The notes beneath the pieces were generated by a model. The model made no database searches. It was not told where the DNA came from and worked only from the letters and a program-made list of their open reading frames with translations. From an uncultured Ruminococcus sp. (GTDB taxonomy: Bacteria > Bacillota > Clostridia > Oscillospirales > Ruminococcaceae), in NCBI GenBank assembly GCA_937910385.1, contig CALEPT010000019.1, positions 1 to 23,951 on the forward strand: DNA of 23,951 nt, given 5' to 3'. Below, piece by piece: positions 1-7,401 of this stretch. The first letter of the stretch is position 1; every line of letters starts with the position of its first letter. A program made the position numbers and the translations under genes.

Positions 1-55
1 GCGCAGCTCCGCCCACGATAGCAAGTGAAAGTGCCAATGCAATAAGTTTTTTCAT
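1..55 (-). CDS. Secreted protein, N-terminal signal peptide only (cut by window edge)
   Basis: Only the first 18 codons are inside the window. They read MKKLIALALSLAIVGGAA, a typical Sec signal peptide start: two lysines followed by a hydrophobic, alanine/leucine-rich helix. The start is fixed by a strong GGAGGAA ribosome binding site at 61-67, 5 bases before the ATG. It lies 48 bases downstream of the GH5 cellulase stop on the same strand with no terminator between, so co-transcription is plausible. The mature protein is outside the window and its function cannot be told. Confidence 0.75.
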   Translation of the reverse strand, partial: MKKLIALALSLAIVGGAA

Positions 56-103
56 TCAAATTCCTCCATTCCAACAATTGAGTGTTAAATACCATCATTT
101 GCA

Positions 104-1903
104 TTATTCCACGGGAAGCGTTATCATTTTCAGTACAGCCTGCTGGACGTACAATGCGTCCTGACTTGTAACACCGTTGCGGCTGAGATTGCAATCGGCA
201 TTTTCCATGCCCGTCGAGGTTATATGCTTTTCATCGGATCCGTCAACACCATATTTATCGGGATTCGCAATTGACTGAAGTATAAGCACCGCATCTGCCA
301 CCTCTACCGTATCGTTGCAATTGGCATCTCCGTATGCAATATCGTCTTCAGGAGATCCCGAGGCAGTTGTCGCAGGAGTGGTAGTGGTCGTCGTCGTTGA
401 AGCAGTAGTTTCGGTAGTTATATTCAGAGCCTTTGCCACCAGCGGTGAATAGGTAGTAGTGACGAGCGGCTTTGAAACGCCGTTATAGTATTCCGTGAGC
501 GTAATGCCATTCGAGCCAACCGGTATGGTGTGGTCGAGGCTGATGAAGTTACCGTTATCGTTCTGCCAGAGAGCGGGTCTTACAAATTCATACTTGACAT
601 TATCCCATTCAAGGAAGTTATTGTAGACCAGTCCGCCCGTGTCAGAGGAGTTTTCATTGAAGCACCAGAAAGTATGGTGTATATGCATATCTATCATATA
701 GTCACGTAGCTCCTGAAGCCAGTGACGATTTTCTCCTGTTGTATCATGCTCGTCATCTGTCCAGCCGCCCCATTCTCCCATGAGAAGCGGCGAAATATTT
801 TCTTCAACAAGATACGCCCATGTATCATACCAGTAGTCGTTAAGCAGAGTTTCTCTGGTGAACGTTTTTGTATCGTCATCAAGGTAGAACCAATCCTGCT
901 CCCACACTTCGGGACCGTAATCGTGCGGAGAATACACAAGCTGACTCTGATATTCGCCCAGATCCACAGGATAATCTTTTGCTCCGCGGAAATTAGCTCC
1001 CCACCATGCTCCGTAATAGGGACTGTTGCCATAGTTTGCATAGTCGATATAGGGATATGTCCAGTCCTTGCCCTCGTCGAATTTTGGGTATACCTGTATA
1101 CCCTCAACAACTATGAGCATATTCGGATTCTTTTCGAGTACTGCAGCAGCACCTCTTTCGGCAGCATACCGCCAGTTGTTATCATCGGTGGAGCCGTCCC
1201 ACTTTGCAAAGTTTGTGCTGTTTGGGTCGCCGTTAGGCTCTCCGTGAGGCTCATTTTTCAGATCTATAGCAATGATCGTATCGTCGTCCTTGTAATACTC
1301 TGTGATCCATGAAAGCGCTTCGAGCCAGTCCTCGGTACTGTAATTATCATCGTACCAAAGCGGGACGTTATGACCTGCGGAGTTGGTAGTCGCACAGTGG
1401 ATATCTATCATTATCTTGATACCGTTCTCTCTGCACCACTTGACCGCCTGATTCCAGATATCGAAGCTATATTTTACTGTTCCGCCCTCGATGCCCTCGA
1501 GCGTGAGCTCTGGATTGCTCCACTCGTTGACCTTTATCATATCGTCGGGCTCGTTATTTTTCCATTGCAGGATTATCTGGGTAGACATCGGAACGCGCAG
1601 CAGATTGAAGCCGTGATCGGCGATCTCATTCAGACACTCGTGCATATTCCTTGACCAAACTCCGTCAAAGACCTGACTTCCGACATTATAGCCGAACCAG
1701 TTGCAGCCTGTCATCCATACCGGATTGCCGTCCATATCGACTATCTCTGCGTTTTCGTTTACATGGAGCCAGTCGTCATGATATTCGTCCGGAGCCGCCT
1801 GTGTAACAGAAGCGGGTCTCTGATAGCCCGAAGCTGTCGGTATCGTTATGACAGCAGCCGCCGAAACTGCGGCAAGAGTCTTTTTCCAAAAGGATATAGC
1901 CAT
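104..1903 (-). CDS. Secreted GH5 endoglucanase (subfamily 1-like) with C-terminal dockerin
   Basis: A 599-residue secreted cellulase that would hydrolyse internal beta-1,4-glucosidic bonds and attach to a cellulosome. Start: the ATG at 1903 has AGAGGG 6 bases upstream; a GTG 13 codons earlier lacks one. Residues 1-26 form a signal peptide. The catalytic domain (about 45-460) carries GH5 motifs: FNLLRVP (99-105), DIH (167-169), DLKNEP with acid/base Glu218, HDY (327-329) and the GEWGG nucleophile Glu377. Blocks such as CNWFGYN and SSDTGGL resemble the Acidothermus E1 type (GH5_1), which is my family assignment. A Thr-rich linker (about 495-515) leads to a dockerin (523-597) with two calcium-loop repeats, starting at Asp526 and Asp570. 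The second loop has a one-residue insertion before its last Asp, and the spacer resembles R. flavefaciens dockerins. The gene has its own consensus promoter after sigF. High confidence in function; the cohesin partner is unknown. Confidence 0.95.
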   Translation of the reverse strand: MAISFWKKTLAAVSAAAVITIPTASGYQRPASVTQAAPDEYHDDWLHVNENAEIVDMDGNPVWMTGCNWFGYNVGSQVFDGVWSRNMHECLNEIADHGFNLLRVPMSTQIILQWKNNEPDDMIKVNEWSNPELTLEGIEGGTVKYSFDIWNQAVKWCRENGIKIMIDIHCATTNSAGHNVPLWYDDNYSTEDWLEALSWITEYYKDDDTIIAIDLKNEPHGEPNGDPNSTNFAKWDGSTDDNNWRYAAERGAAAVLEKNPNMLIVVEGIQVYPKFDEGKDWTYPYIDYANYGNSPYYGAWWGANFRGAKDYPVDLGEYQSQLVYSPHDYGPEVWEQDWFYLDDDTKTFTRETLLNDYWYDTWAYLVEENISPLLMGEWGGWTDDEHDTTGENRHWLQELRDYMIDMHIHHTFWCFNENSSDTGGLVYNNFLEWDNVKYEFVRPALWQNDNGNFISLDHTIPVGSNGITLTEYYNGVSKPLVTTTYSPLVAKALNITTETTASTTTTTTTPATTASGSPEDDIAYGDANCNDTVEVADAVLILQSIANPDKYGVDGSDEKHITSTGMENADCNLSRNGVTSQDALYVQQAVLKMITLPVE

Positions 1904-1959
1904 TTCTGTCCCTCTTTTCATAAATATAGTATAACTGACCACTAAATATTGATAGTCTA

Positions 1960-1988
1960 ATTATACAATATCATTCACATTTTGTCAA
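1960..1988 (-). promoter_or_regulatory. Consensus sigma-A promoter of the cellulase gene
   Basis: On the minus strand TTGACA (1983-1988) and TATAAT (1960-1965) are both perfect consensus hexamers separated by exactly 17 bases. The promoter sits 18 bases beyond the sigF stop codon and about 57 bases upstream of the chosen ATG. The cellulase is therefore probably transcribed strongly on its own rather than only as a tail of the sporulation operon. No obvious operator was seen around it. Confidence 0.85.
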
Positions 1989-2006
1989 TATTTACGAAAA
2001 GATTTT

Positions 2007-2666
2007 TTACGACAGAAGCTCATCCCTCATCTGTGCAAGGAGCCTCTTTTCACGCCGCGAGACCTGTACCTGCGTCATTCCGAGAGCCTGAGCCGTTTTC
2101 GACTGCGTCAGTCCCTTGAAGTATCGCAGTTCCAACAGAGCACGGTCGTTCGGCTCAAGCCGCGCCATTATCTGTCTCAGCGCCAGCAGGTCAACTATCG
2201 CCTCATCGGGAGCCTCGGAGGGTATATCTATCTGTCCTTCATCGTCGTCACCGGACGTAAGCGACAAGAGCGGCTGACTTACGCAAAGTGCCTCGGAGAC
2301 GTCCGCCTCAGACTCCCCTGAAAGCTGTGAAAGCTCGCTCAGGGTCGGCTCCCGCATTTCGCTCTGGCGGAACTCCTCGCATATCCTTTGCATCCGCATA
2401 GACAGCTCCTTGAGACTTCGGCTGACCTTTATCGTGCCGCCGTCACGAAAAAGCCGCTTTATCTCGCCCAGTATCACCGGAACGGCATAGGTCGAGAACT
2501 TCACTCCCCTTTCTGCGTCAAAGACCTTTACAGCCTTGAGCAGCCCTATGCAGCCTGCCGAATAGAGTTCCTCATACTCGATACCGCGCCCCCTGAACCT
2601 GTTCGCACACAGATGAACAAGTCCGAGATGATCCTCGGCTGAAGGACGCTTTACATCAGTCTCCAT
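2007..2666 (-). CDS. sigF: RNA polymerase sigma-F factor (early forespore sigma factor)
   Basis: A 219-residue sigma-70 family factor, somewhat shorter than the about 255 residues of B. subtilis SigF. Region 2 (about 13-80) contains the core-binding and -10 recognition block with GVKFSTYAVP, LGEIKRLFRDGG and KVSRSLKEL, which is the SigF/SigG signature. Region 3 lies around 90-135. Region 4 (about 160-215) ends in a helix-turn-helix of GLTQSKTAQALGMTQVQVSRREKR type. The start codon overlaps the end of spoIIAB by 11 bases, so translation is coupled, and AGAGG lies 11 bases upstream of the ATG. The family directs forespore-specific transcription after asymmetric division and is held inactive by SpoIIAB. 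Gene order AA-AB-AC on one strand supports SigF over SigB. Confidence 0.95.
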   Translation of the reverse strand: METDVKRPSAEDHLGLVHLCANRFRGRGIEYEELYSAGCIGLLKAVKVFDAERGVKFSTYAVPVILGEIKRLFRDGGTIKVSRSLKELSMRMQRICEEFRQSEMREPTLSELSQLSGESEADVSEALCVSQPLLSLTSGDDDEGQIDIPSEAPDEAIVDLLALRQIMARLEPNDRALLELRYFKGLTQSKTAQALGMTQVQVSRREKRLLAQMRDELLS

Positions 2667-3093
2667 GTGCCGAAAGCCTCTTTCTCATAACGACCGTAGT
2701 ACCGCCGCCGATCTTGCTGCGCACCGTAAGCTTGTCCATAAATGACTGCATTACCGAAAAGCCGAGTCCCGAGCGTTCCTCCTCGGGAGCTGTAGTGAAA
2801 AGCGGCTCCATCGCCTGTTTTATATCCTCTATGCCGCAGCCCTTATCCTTTATGCGTATGTATATCTCCCTTTCGGGAAGCAGCTTCACCACGACCTCGA
2901 CGCTTCCAGACGAGCCGCGATAACCGTGAACTATAGCGTTTGTAACAGCCTCTGAAACAGCCGTGCGTATATCCGAAAGCTCCTCTACTGTCGGATCCGA
3001 CTGTATCAGAAACGATGACACAACCGCCCTTGCCGCGCCCTCATTCACCGAAAGCGACGGCATTGTAAATTTTATTTCATTTAATACTTCCAT
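2656..3093 (-). CDS. spoIIAB: Anti-sigma-F factor / serine kinase SpoIIAB
   Basis: A 145-residue GHKL-fold protein that binds and inhibits SigF and phosphorylates SpoIIAA with ATP. The N box SEAVTNAIVHGY (47-58, with Glu48 and Asn52), the G1 box DKGCGI (83-88) and the G2 box SGLGFSVMQ (108-116) are all intact, so ATP binding and kinase activity are expected. The N-terminal stretch SVNEGAARAVVSSF matches SpoIIAB better than RsbW. AAGGAG sits 7 bases before the ATG. The gene follows spoIIAA after 18 bases and overlaps sigF by 11 bases, the classic spoIIA layout. It acts in the cytoplasm of the predivisional cell and forespore. Confidence 0.96.
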   Translation of the reverse strand: MEVLNEIKFTMPSLSVNEGAARAVVSSFLIQSDPTVEELSDIRTAVSEAVTNAIVHGYRGSSGSVEVVVKLLPEREIYIRIKDKGCGIEDIKQAMEPLFTTAPEEERSGLGFSVMQSFMDKLTVRSKIGGGTTVVMRKRLSAHGD

Positions 3094-3111
3094 TTTTCTA
3101 CTCCTTGCTTA

Positions 3112-3417
3112 TCAGGTTATCTTCACTATGCGCTCTATGCCCGAGAGCCGCAGAACTCGTTTTATGTACGGCTGCGGACTTCTGACCGTGAGACTTCCTC
3201 CGCACTCGTGCATGAGCTTACTCCTGCCCATTATCAAACCTATTCCCGAGCTGTCCATGAACGTGATATTTTTGAAGTCCATGATAAGCTCCCTCGGCTG
3301 TGCGGATATGATATATTTGTCGATCTGCGTGCGGAGCTCTTTGGCATTGTGGTGGTCTATCTCACCGTTGAGCTTTGCAATAGCCGCTCCGTTCTCGGAT
3401 ATTATGTCCATTTTCAT
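3112..3417 (-). CDS. spoIIAA: Anti-sigma-F factor antagonist SpoIIAA (STAS domain)
   Basis: A 101-residue single STAS-domain protein. When unphosphorylated it binds SpoIIAB and frees SigF; SpoIIE phosphatase and SpoIIAB kinase set its state. The conserved phosphorylation loop is MDSSGIG (54-60). One of Ser56/Ser57 is the counterpart of B. subtilis Ser58. The STAS core (MDFKNITFMD, then a helix GLIMGRSKLM) is complete. AAGGAGG lies 7 bases upstream of the ATG. It is the first gene of the three-gene operon and is preceded by an extended -10 promoter, divergent from the flavin reductase gene. Confidence 0.95.
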   Translation of the reverse strand: MKMDIISENGAAIAKLNGEIDHHNAKELRTQIDKYIISAQPRELIMDFKNITFMDSSGIGLIMGRSKLMHECGGSLTVRSPQPYIKRVLRLSGIERIVKIT

Positions 3418-3462
3418 TGATATGCCTCCTTTCCGCTGACTCTTAGTGCCGTTTTATTCCAT

Positions 3463-3471
3463 ATTATACCA
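3463..3471 (-). promoter_or_regulatory. Extended -10 promoter of the spoIIA operon
   Basis: The minus strand reads TGGTATAAT, a perfect -10 (3463-3468) with an upstream TG at the extended -10 position, 46 bases before the spoIIAA ATG. No good -35 lies 17 bases upstream; an ATGACA occurs only at 21 bases. In B. subtilis spoIIA is transcribed by sigma-H. I do not see a convincing sigma-H motif here, so reading this as a sigma-A-like promoter is an inference. Confidence 0.55.
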
Positions 3472-3510
3472 CGGAAAAGATGAAAATTTTGTCATATCCG
3501 CGCTGCAGCA

Positions 3511-3539
3511 TTGAAATTTTTACCTTTGAATGATATAAT
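3511..3539 (+). promoter_or_regulatory. Promoter of the flavin-reductase-like gene
   Basis: TTGAAA (3511-3516), a 17-base spacer and TATAAT (3534-3539) with TGA directly before it, i.e. an extended -10. It faces away from the spoIIA promoter about 40 bases to its left, so the two control regions are back to back. About 80 bases of leader separate it from the ATG at 3619. Confidence 0.8.
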
Positions 3540-3618
3540 ATTAGTGATCAGCCGCCACCATGCGGCACATAAACCTGATACCTAAAGCCTATTCCCTAAC
3601 ACCTAAAAGGAGATAAAT

Positions 3619-4218
3619 ATGACAAAGCAATTCTGGAAGGGCAGTGCGCTGCTTGCGCCCGTGCCCGCCGCGCTCGTGAGCTGCGGAACGGTCGAAAAAC
3701 CAAACGTCCTGACCATTGGCTGGACGGGTATAATATGTACACGCCCGCCCATGACCTACATCTCAGTCCGTCCCGAGCGGTACTCCTACAACATTATAAG
3801 AAACTCGGGAGAGTTCGTCATCAACCTCACAACATCTGCAATGTGCCGTGAGGTAGATTTCTGCGGCGTCAGAAGCGGCAGGGACATCGACAAGCTCGCT
3901 GCCTGCGGCTTCCGTGCAGCCGAAGCCAAAGAGGTATCTGCGCCGATAATAGAAGAATGTCCCGTCAGTCTCGAATGCCGCATAACCGAGGAAAAGCCCC
4001 TCGGCTCACACACTATGTTCCTCGCTGAGATAGTCGGCATTGACGTTGACGAGAGGTATATCGACAGCAAGGGCAAGCTCAATCTCCAGCAGTGCGGTCT
4101 TGCCTCATATGCCCACGGAGAGTACTTCGCGCTCGGAAGAAAACTTGGGGACTTCGGGTTTTCCGTGCGTAAAAAGAAAAAGCATAAGCCCACAAAAGCT
4201 GCGAAAAACGGCAGTTAA
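3619..4218 (+). CDS. Flavin reductase-like (flavoredoxin-type) FMN-binding protein
   Basis: A 199-residue cytoplasmic protein of the flavin reductase / FMN-binding split-barrel family (PF01613). Visible family blocks are PAALVSCG near residue 17-24, NVLTIGWTGIICTRPPMTYISVRPERYSYNII (29-60) and the NLTT segment near 69-72. Members bind FMN and transfer electrons or reduce free flavin, often in anaerobes in a flavoredoxin-like role; the partner here is unknown. The C-terminus (about 182-195) is a lysine-rich tail (RKKKKKHK core), unusual for the family. AAGGAG lies 5 bases before the ATG. The stop codon overlaps the stop of the convergent small gene by two bases. Confidence 0.85.
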   Translation: MTKQFWKGSALLAPVPAALVSCGTVEKPNVLTIGWTGIICTRPPMTYISVRPERYSYNIIRNSGEFVINLTTSAMCREVDFCGVRSGRDIDKLAACGFRAAEAKEVSAPIIEECPVSLECRITEEKPLGSHTMFLAEIVGIDVDERYIDSKGKLNLQQCGLASYAHGEYFALGRKLGDFGFSVRKKKKHKPTKAAKNGS

Positions 4219-4553
4219 GTCGAGATATCCTCGATAAATCGACGCAGCTCTGACTCGCTCGCAAAGCTTATTCCCTCGGCAAGCTGTATACGATCATATT
4301 CCGAAAGCAAATCAGGATCAAAGGACAATGTCATATACGGAACAGGATTTTCCCCTTTAAAAACACAGATCCCTTCCTCAGTCTCCATTACCGTGTAAGC
4401 CGGAGGAGCTTTTGCCGAAGCCGCGGAAGCAAGCTTTGATTCTACCTTTTTCTGATGAAGCGACTGTCCAAGTGTGCATATTACGATAAAGCCTGAAACC
4501 GTTATCGCCGCAAACAATGTGAAAAAGGCTTTTTTGTTTATTCCGGCTCTCAT
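4215..4553 (-). CDS. Small membrane-anchored protein with BofC C-terminal-like domain
   Basis: A 112-residue protein. The chosen start at 4553 (MRAGINKK) has AAGGA 9 bases upstream; the ATG nine bases earlier has its SD touching the codon, and longer starts have none. One transmembrane segment (about 8-28, FFTLFAAITVSGFIVICTL) follows a positively charged start, so the rest should lie outside the membrane. The C-terminal half (about 53-112) has the pattern of the BofC C-terminal domain (PF08955): an EEGICVFKG strand, an LSEYDRIQLAEGI segment and a SESELRRFIEDIS end. In B. subtilis BofC acts in the intercompartmental signalling of sporulation. This match is by eye. A TATAAT at 4609-4614 may be its -10; the -35 is weak. 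Confidence 0.65.
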   Translation of the reverse strand: MRAGINKKAFFTLFAAITVSGFIVICTLGQSLHQKKVESKLASAASAKAPPAYTVMETEEGICVFKGENPVPYMTLSFDPDLLSEYDRIQLAEGISFASESELRRFIEDIST

Positions 4554-4655
4554 TTTTATCATTCCTTTTCTGAAATATTTTGTATATATTATTGACACTT
4601 TTTGTATTATTATACAGCTTAAAAGCGTCCGCTCTAAATTTTTTATCCGCAGCTA

Positions 4656-4684
4656 TTGCTTTATTTATAGATTTGTGGTATACT
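4656..4684 (+). promoter_or_regulatory. Promoter of the PBP-ypsC-rmuC-comF operon
   Basis: TTGCTT (4656-4661), a 17-base spacer and TATACT (4679-4684) with TGG directly before it (extended -10). Transcription would start near 4691, leaving under 10 bases before the first in-frame ATG (4700) but about 87 bases before the ATG at 4778, which bears on the choice of start codon. Confidence 0.7.
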
Positions 4685-4699
4685 ATATAATGTGTAAAT

Positions 4700-7399
4700 A
4701 TGTATAATTGCATTTTATATATGATCGATTTGAAAGGAGAAAAGCCGCTCTCATCTGAGAACGGCAGTGCCGGCAAAATGGAAGAAAACAAAAAAATCAT
4801 CGAGTCAGCAGGATCCGGGAATGACGAGATAAAGCTTAAAAGAACAAATCGTAAAAAAAAGAAGAAGCACAGTAAGCTGTTTCTGTTTTTCAAAAAGCTG
4901 ATGACCGTCATCGCTACGACGCTTCTGTCTCTGCTCCTTGTAATAATAATCACCGGAACTATCGTTTGTACAGCTCTTACCGTATATGTCCTCAACTTCA
5001 TGGACGATGCGACCAGTATTACGCTTCAGGAGCTTGAATCCGGAAGCGATACATATTTCTATGGTCTCCAGACAAACGAAGAAGGCGAAGAGGAACTGGT
5101 TGTACTTAACAGAGTAAAAACCGACGTTCAGCGTATCCCGGTATCTATAGACAGAGTTCCACAGCACGTGCGCAATGCCTTTGTTTATACCGAGGACGAA
5201 CGATTCTACTCTCACGACGGTGTTGACTACAAGCGCACCTTTGCTGCCTTCGTCAATATGTTCGTTCACATCTACGATACTGAACAAGGCGGTTCGACAA
5301 TAACTCAGCAGCTCATAAAGAACCTTACCGGCGACAATGAACATTCGCCTCAGCGTAAGATAAGAGAGATTTTCAGCGCTATGCAGCTCGAAAAATCCTA
5401 CAGCAAGGACGAAATACTTGAGGAATACCTCAATTACATCGCTTTTGGCGGTCCTGTAAACGGTATACAGCTCGCTTCGATCCGTTATTTCGGAAAAAAC
5501 GTCGAGGACCTTACCGTTCCCGAAGCAGCTGTTCTTGCAGCTATCCCCAAAAGTCCCGAGGAATACGGTCCCTTCGTTGAGTACTATGATGATGAAGACC
5601 GCCTTATAATTGACGGACGTGCAAATAACCGCGAACGTCAGCAGTATGTTCTTTACAAAATGTACGACAACGGCGCTATTACATACGATGAGTATCAGGA
5701 ATACCTTAACGCACCGCTTGTCTATACCGATTCGGCAGAATATCTCGCCTCTCACCCCGAAGCGACTGCAGAAGAGCTTGAACAAGAGCAGTCCGCTTAC
5801 TCATGGGTGGTTGACGCTATGTACTACGAAGCTGCCGATTTCCTGATGGAACAGTACAATATCGACCAGTCAGAAGCTATCAAACGCATAAATAAAGGCG
5901 GCTACAAGATATACTCCAGCGTTGATGATAAAATGCAGAACTATGTTGAGGAGCGCTTCCTTGATATAAACAACCTCTATTCCGCAGACTCTCTGCGCAG
6001 ATGGGCTGATATCGACGGAGACGGAGAAGCAGAGGAATACCTGCCGCATATCGCTTTCATAGCAATGAACTACAACGGCGAGGTCCTCGCTCTCGCGGGT
6101 GACTGGGGCGAAAAGACCACCTCGCTCTCGACGAACTACGCAGTTCGCGACCCGAGGCAGGTAGGTTCAACCATGAAGCCTATATCCACATACGGGCTTG
6201 CTCTCGAGACCGACTTCATACACTGGGGCTCGACCTTCCGAGATGATCCGATAATGACTACCGAAACGGGAGAGCCGTGGCCTTACAACTACGGAAAGAC
6301 CCTCACTCACGGCACATACAATGTCTACTACTTCCTCCAGAAGTCCTATAATACTCTGCCCGCACAGCTCTGCCAGGAGCTTACTCCAAAGGCGGTATTC
6401 GACTTCTGCACCGAAAAAATGGGAATGCAGCTTGATCCTGCTGACGAGGCTCTTGCTCCGCTCTCGCTTGGAGCTCTCACCTATGGTATAACGCTTGAAA
6501 ACCTTGTGAACGCATACCTCCCCTATGGAAACGAGGGCGTTTACAATGAGGCTCACATAATCACAAGAATAGAAGACAGCAACCAGAATATCATCTATCA
6601 GAATGATGGAAACGCACGCGAGGCTGTCTCAGACGAAACAGCATGGGTCATGAACCGACTGCTCAAGAACGTAGTCGAGAACGGTACAGGTACTGCCGCA
6701 AAGCTCAGCAATAAGGTCCTCTGCGGCAAGACCGGTACGACCGATAACTGGTACGACGAAACATTTGTAGGACTCACACGCGACTTCGTAAGCGGTATCA
6801 CTATCGGTTACAAATACAATAACGACGCCCTCAACCTCCCTTCATCCATTTCAGCTAAGGTATGGTACAACGCTATAGGCAGCTATGCGGATACAGAATT
6901 TTCAGATACTCCTAAGGATTTTGAACCCGTAAAAACTGTAATAGAGGCTCCGATGTGTACTTCCTCCGGAAATATCGCAGGACAGTACTGTCCCAAGGGC
7001 ATCACAGGCTACTGGAAGTCTACTAACGCTCCCGTTTGCACAGGCTCCCACGGCTATACTCCGTCCGAGGGTGACGGCTCGGGTGAGAATTCGGGTGATA
7101 ACAGCAGCGACGGAAGCAGCAATGCAGGCGGTGACACAGCTGCCGGAAACACTGGCAGCGGAGATGCCGGCAGCGGCAGCGTTGGCGGCGGAGATGCCGG
7201 CGGTGGAGACGTTGGCGGCAGCGCTGGCGGCGGTGATGTCGGCGGCGGTGACGTTGGCGGCGGTGACGTTGGCGGCGGTGATGTCGGCGGCGGTGACGTT
7301 GGCGGCGGTGATGTCGGCGGCGGAGATGTCGGCGGCGGAGATGCCGGCGGCGGAGATGCCGGCGGCGGAGATGCCGGCGGCGGAGAATGGAGCGAATAA
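4700..7399 (+). CDS. Class A penicillin-binding protein (GT51 transglycosylase + transpeptidase) with Gly-Asp repeat tail
   Basis: Up to 899 residues; bifunctional peptidoglycan synthase that polymerises lipid II and cross-links stem peptides outside the membrane. A lysine-rich cytoplasmic segment (45-66) precedes one transmembrane helix (about 67-97). The GT51 domain (about 145-310) shows EDERFYSHDG with catalytic Glu165, GGSTITQQLIKN (198-208) and KDEILEEYLN (236-245). The transpeptidase domain (about 440-735) has STMK with nucleophile Ser490, SYN (549-551) and KTGT (677-680). A Cys-containing tail (753-780) leads to an acidic Gly/Ser linker and then a GGGDV/GGGDA repeat to the end. The start is uncertain. 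The ATG at 4700 has no ribosome binding site and would be almost leaderless; a good AAAGGAG at 4733-4739 precedes no start codon at normal distance; the ATG at 4778 follows a hairpin. First gene of the operon. Confidence 0.95.
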   Translation: MYNCILYMIDLKGEKPLSSENGSAGKMEENKKIIESAGSGNDEIKLKRTNRKKKKKHSKLFLFFKKLMTVIATTLLSLLLVIIITGTIVCTALTVYVLNFMDDATSITLQELESGSDTYFYGLQTNEEGEEELVVLNRVKTDVQRIPVSIDRVPQHVRNAFVYTEDERFYSHDGVDYKRTFAAFVNMFVHIYDTEQGGSTITQQLIKNLTGDNEHSPQRKIREIFSAMQLEKSYSKDEILEEYLNYIAFGGPVNGIQLASIRYFGKNVEDLTVPEAAVLAAIPKSPEEYGPFVEYYDDEDRLIIDGRANNRERQQYVLYKMYDNGAITYDEYQEYLNAPLVYTDSAEYLASHPEATAEELEQEQSAYSWVVDAMYYEAADFLMEQYNIDQSEAIKRINKGGYKIYSSVDDKMQNYVEERFLDINNLYSADSLRRWADIDGDGEAEEYLPHIAFIAMNYNGEVLALAGDWGEKTTSLSTNYAVRDPRQVGSTMKPISTYGLALETDFIHWGSTFRDDPIMTTETGEPWPYNYGKTLTHGTYNVYYFLQKSYNTLPAQLCQELTPKAVFDFCTEKMGMQLDPADEALAPLSLGALTYGITLENLVNAYLPYGNEGVYNEAHIITRIEDSNQNIIYQNDGNAREAVSDETAWVMNRLLKNVVENGTGTAAKLSNKVLCGKTGTTDNWYDETFVGLTRDFVSGITIGYKYNNDALNLPSSISAKVWYNAIGSYADTEFSDTPKDFEPVKTVIEAPMCTSSGNIAGQYCPKGITGYWKSTNAPVCTGSHGYTPSEGDGSGENSGDNSSDGSSNAGGDTAAGNTGSGDAGSGSVGGGDAGGGDVGGSAGGGDVGGGDVGGGDVGGGDVGGGDVGGGDVGGGDVGGGDAGGGDAGGGDAGGGEWSE
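4733..4780 (+). promoter_or_regulatory. Shine-Dalgarno, hairpin and ATG arrangement at the PBP start
   Basis: AAAGGAG (4733-4739) is followed by an inverted repeat: GCCG (4744-4747), a c/a mismatch, TCTC (4749-4752), loop ATCT, GAGA (4757-4760) and CGGC (4762-4765). An in-frame ATG sits at 4778-4780. If the hairpin folds, the SD-to-ATG gap shrinks from 38 to about 16 bases. This is an inference from base pairing only; the same bases may simply be coding if translation starts at 4700 or 4721. Confidence 0.35.
7184..7384 (+). repeat. In-frame 15-bp tandem repeat encoding GGGDV/GGGDA
   Basis: Twelve 15-base units, each a form of GGC-GGC-GGT/A-GAC/T-G(T/C)N, encode GGGDA, GGGDV, a four-residue GGSA break, seven GGGDV, three GGGDA and a final GGGE. 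Several neighbouring units are identical or differ at one or two bases, so the array should be prone to slippage. It lies wholly inside the PBP gene and keeps its frame. The repeat has no spacers and is not a CRISPR. Confidence 0.9.
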
Positions 7400-7401
7400 T
7401 A

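Noticed and set aside
1763..1945. 60-aa plus-strand frame opposite the cellulase signal peptide
   Set aside because: It has no ribosome binding site and is antisense to the cellulase N-terminus and its promoter.
2007..3417. SigB / RsbW / RsbV stress operon instead of SigF / SpoIIAB / SpoIIAA
   Set aside because: The KFSTYAVP and KVSRSLKE blocks, the SpoIIAB-type N-terminus and the AA-AB-AC order with AB-AC overlap fit the spoIIA operon.
3566..3606. Repeated CCTAA/CCTGA-like words in the leader of the flavin reductase gene
   Set aside because: Copies are short and irregular and no structure or known regulatory element could be supported.
7184..7384. CRISPR-like or satellite array
   Set aside because: The units are contiguous without unique spacers and stay in frame inside a coding region, so it is a coding tandem repeat.
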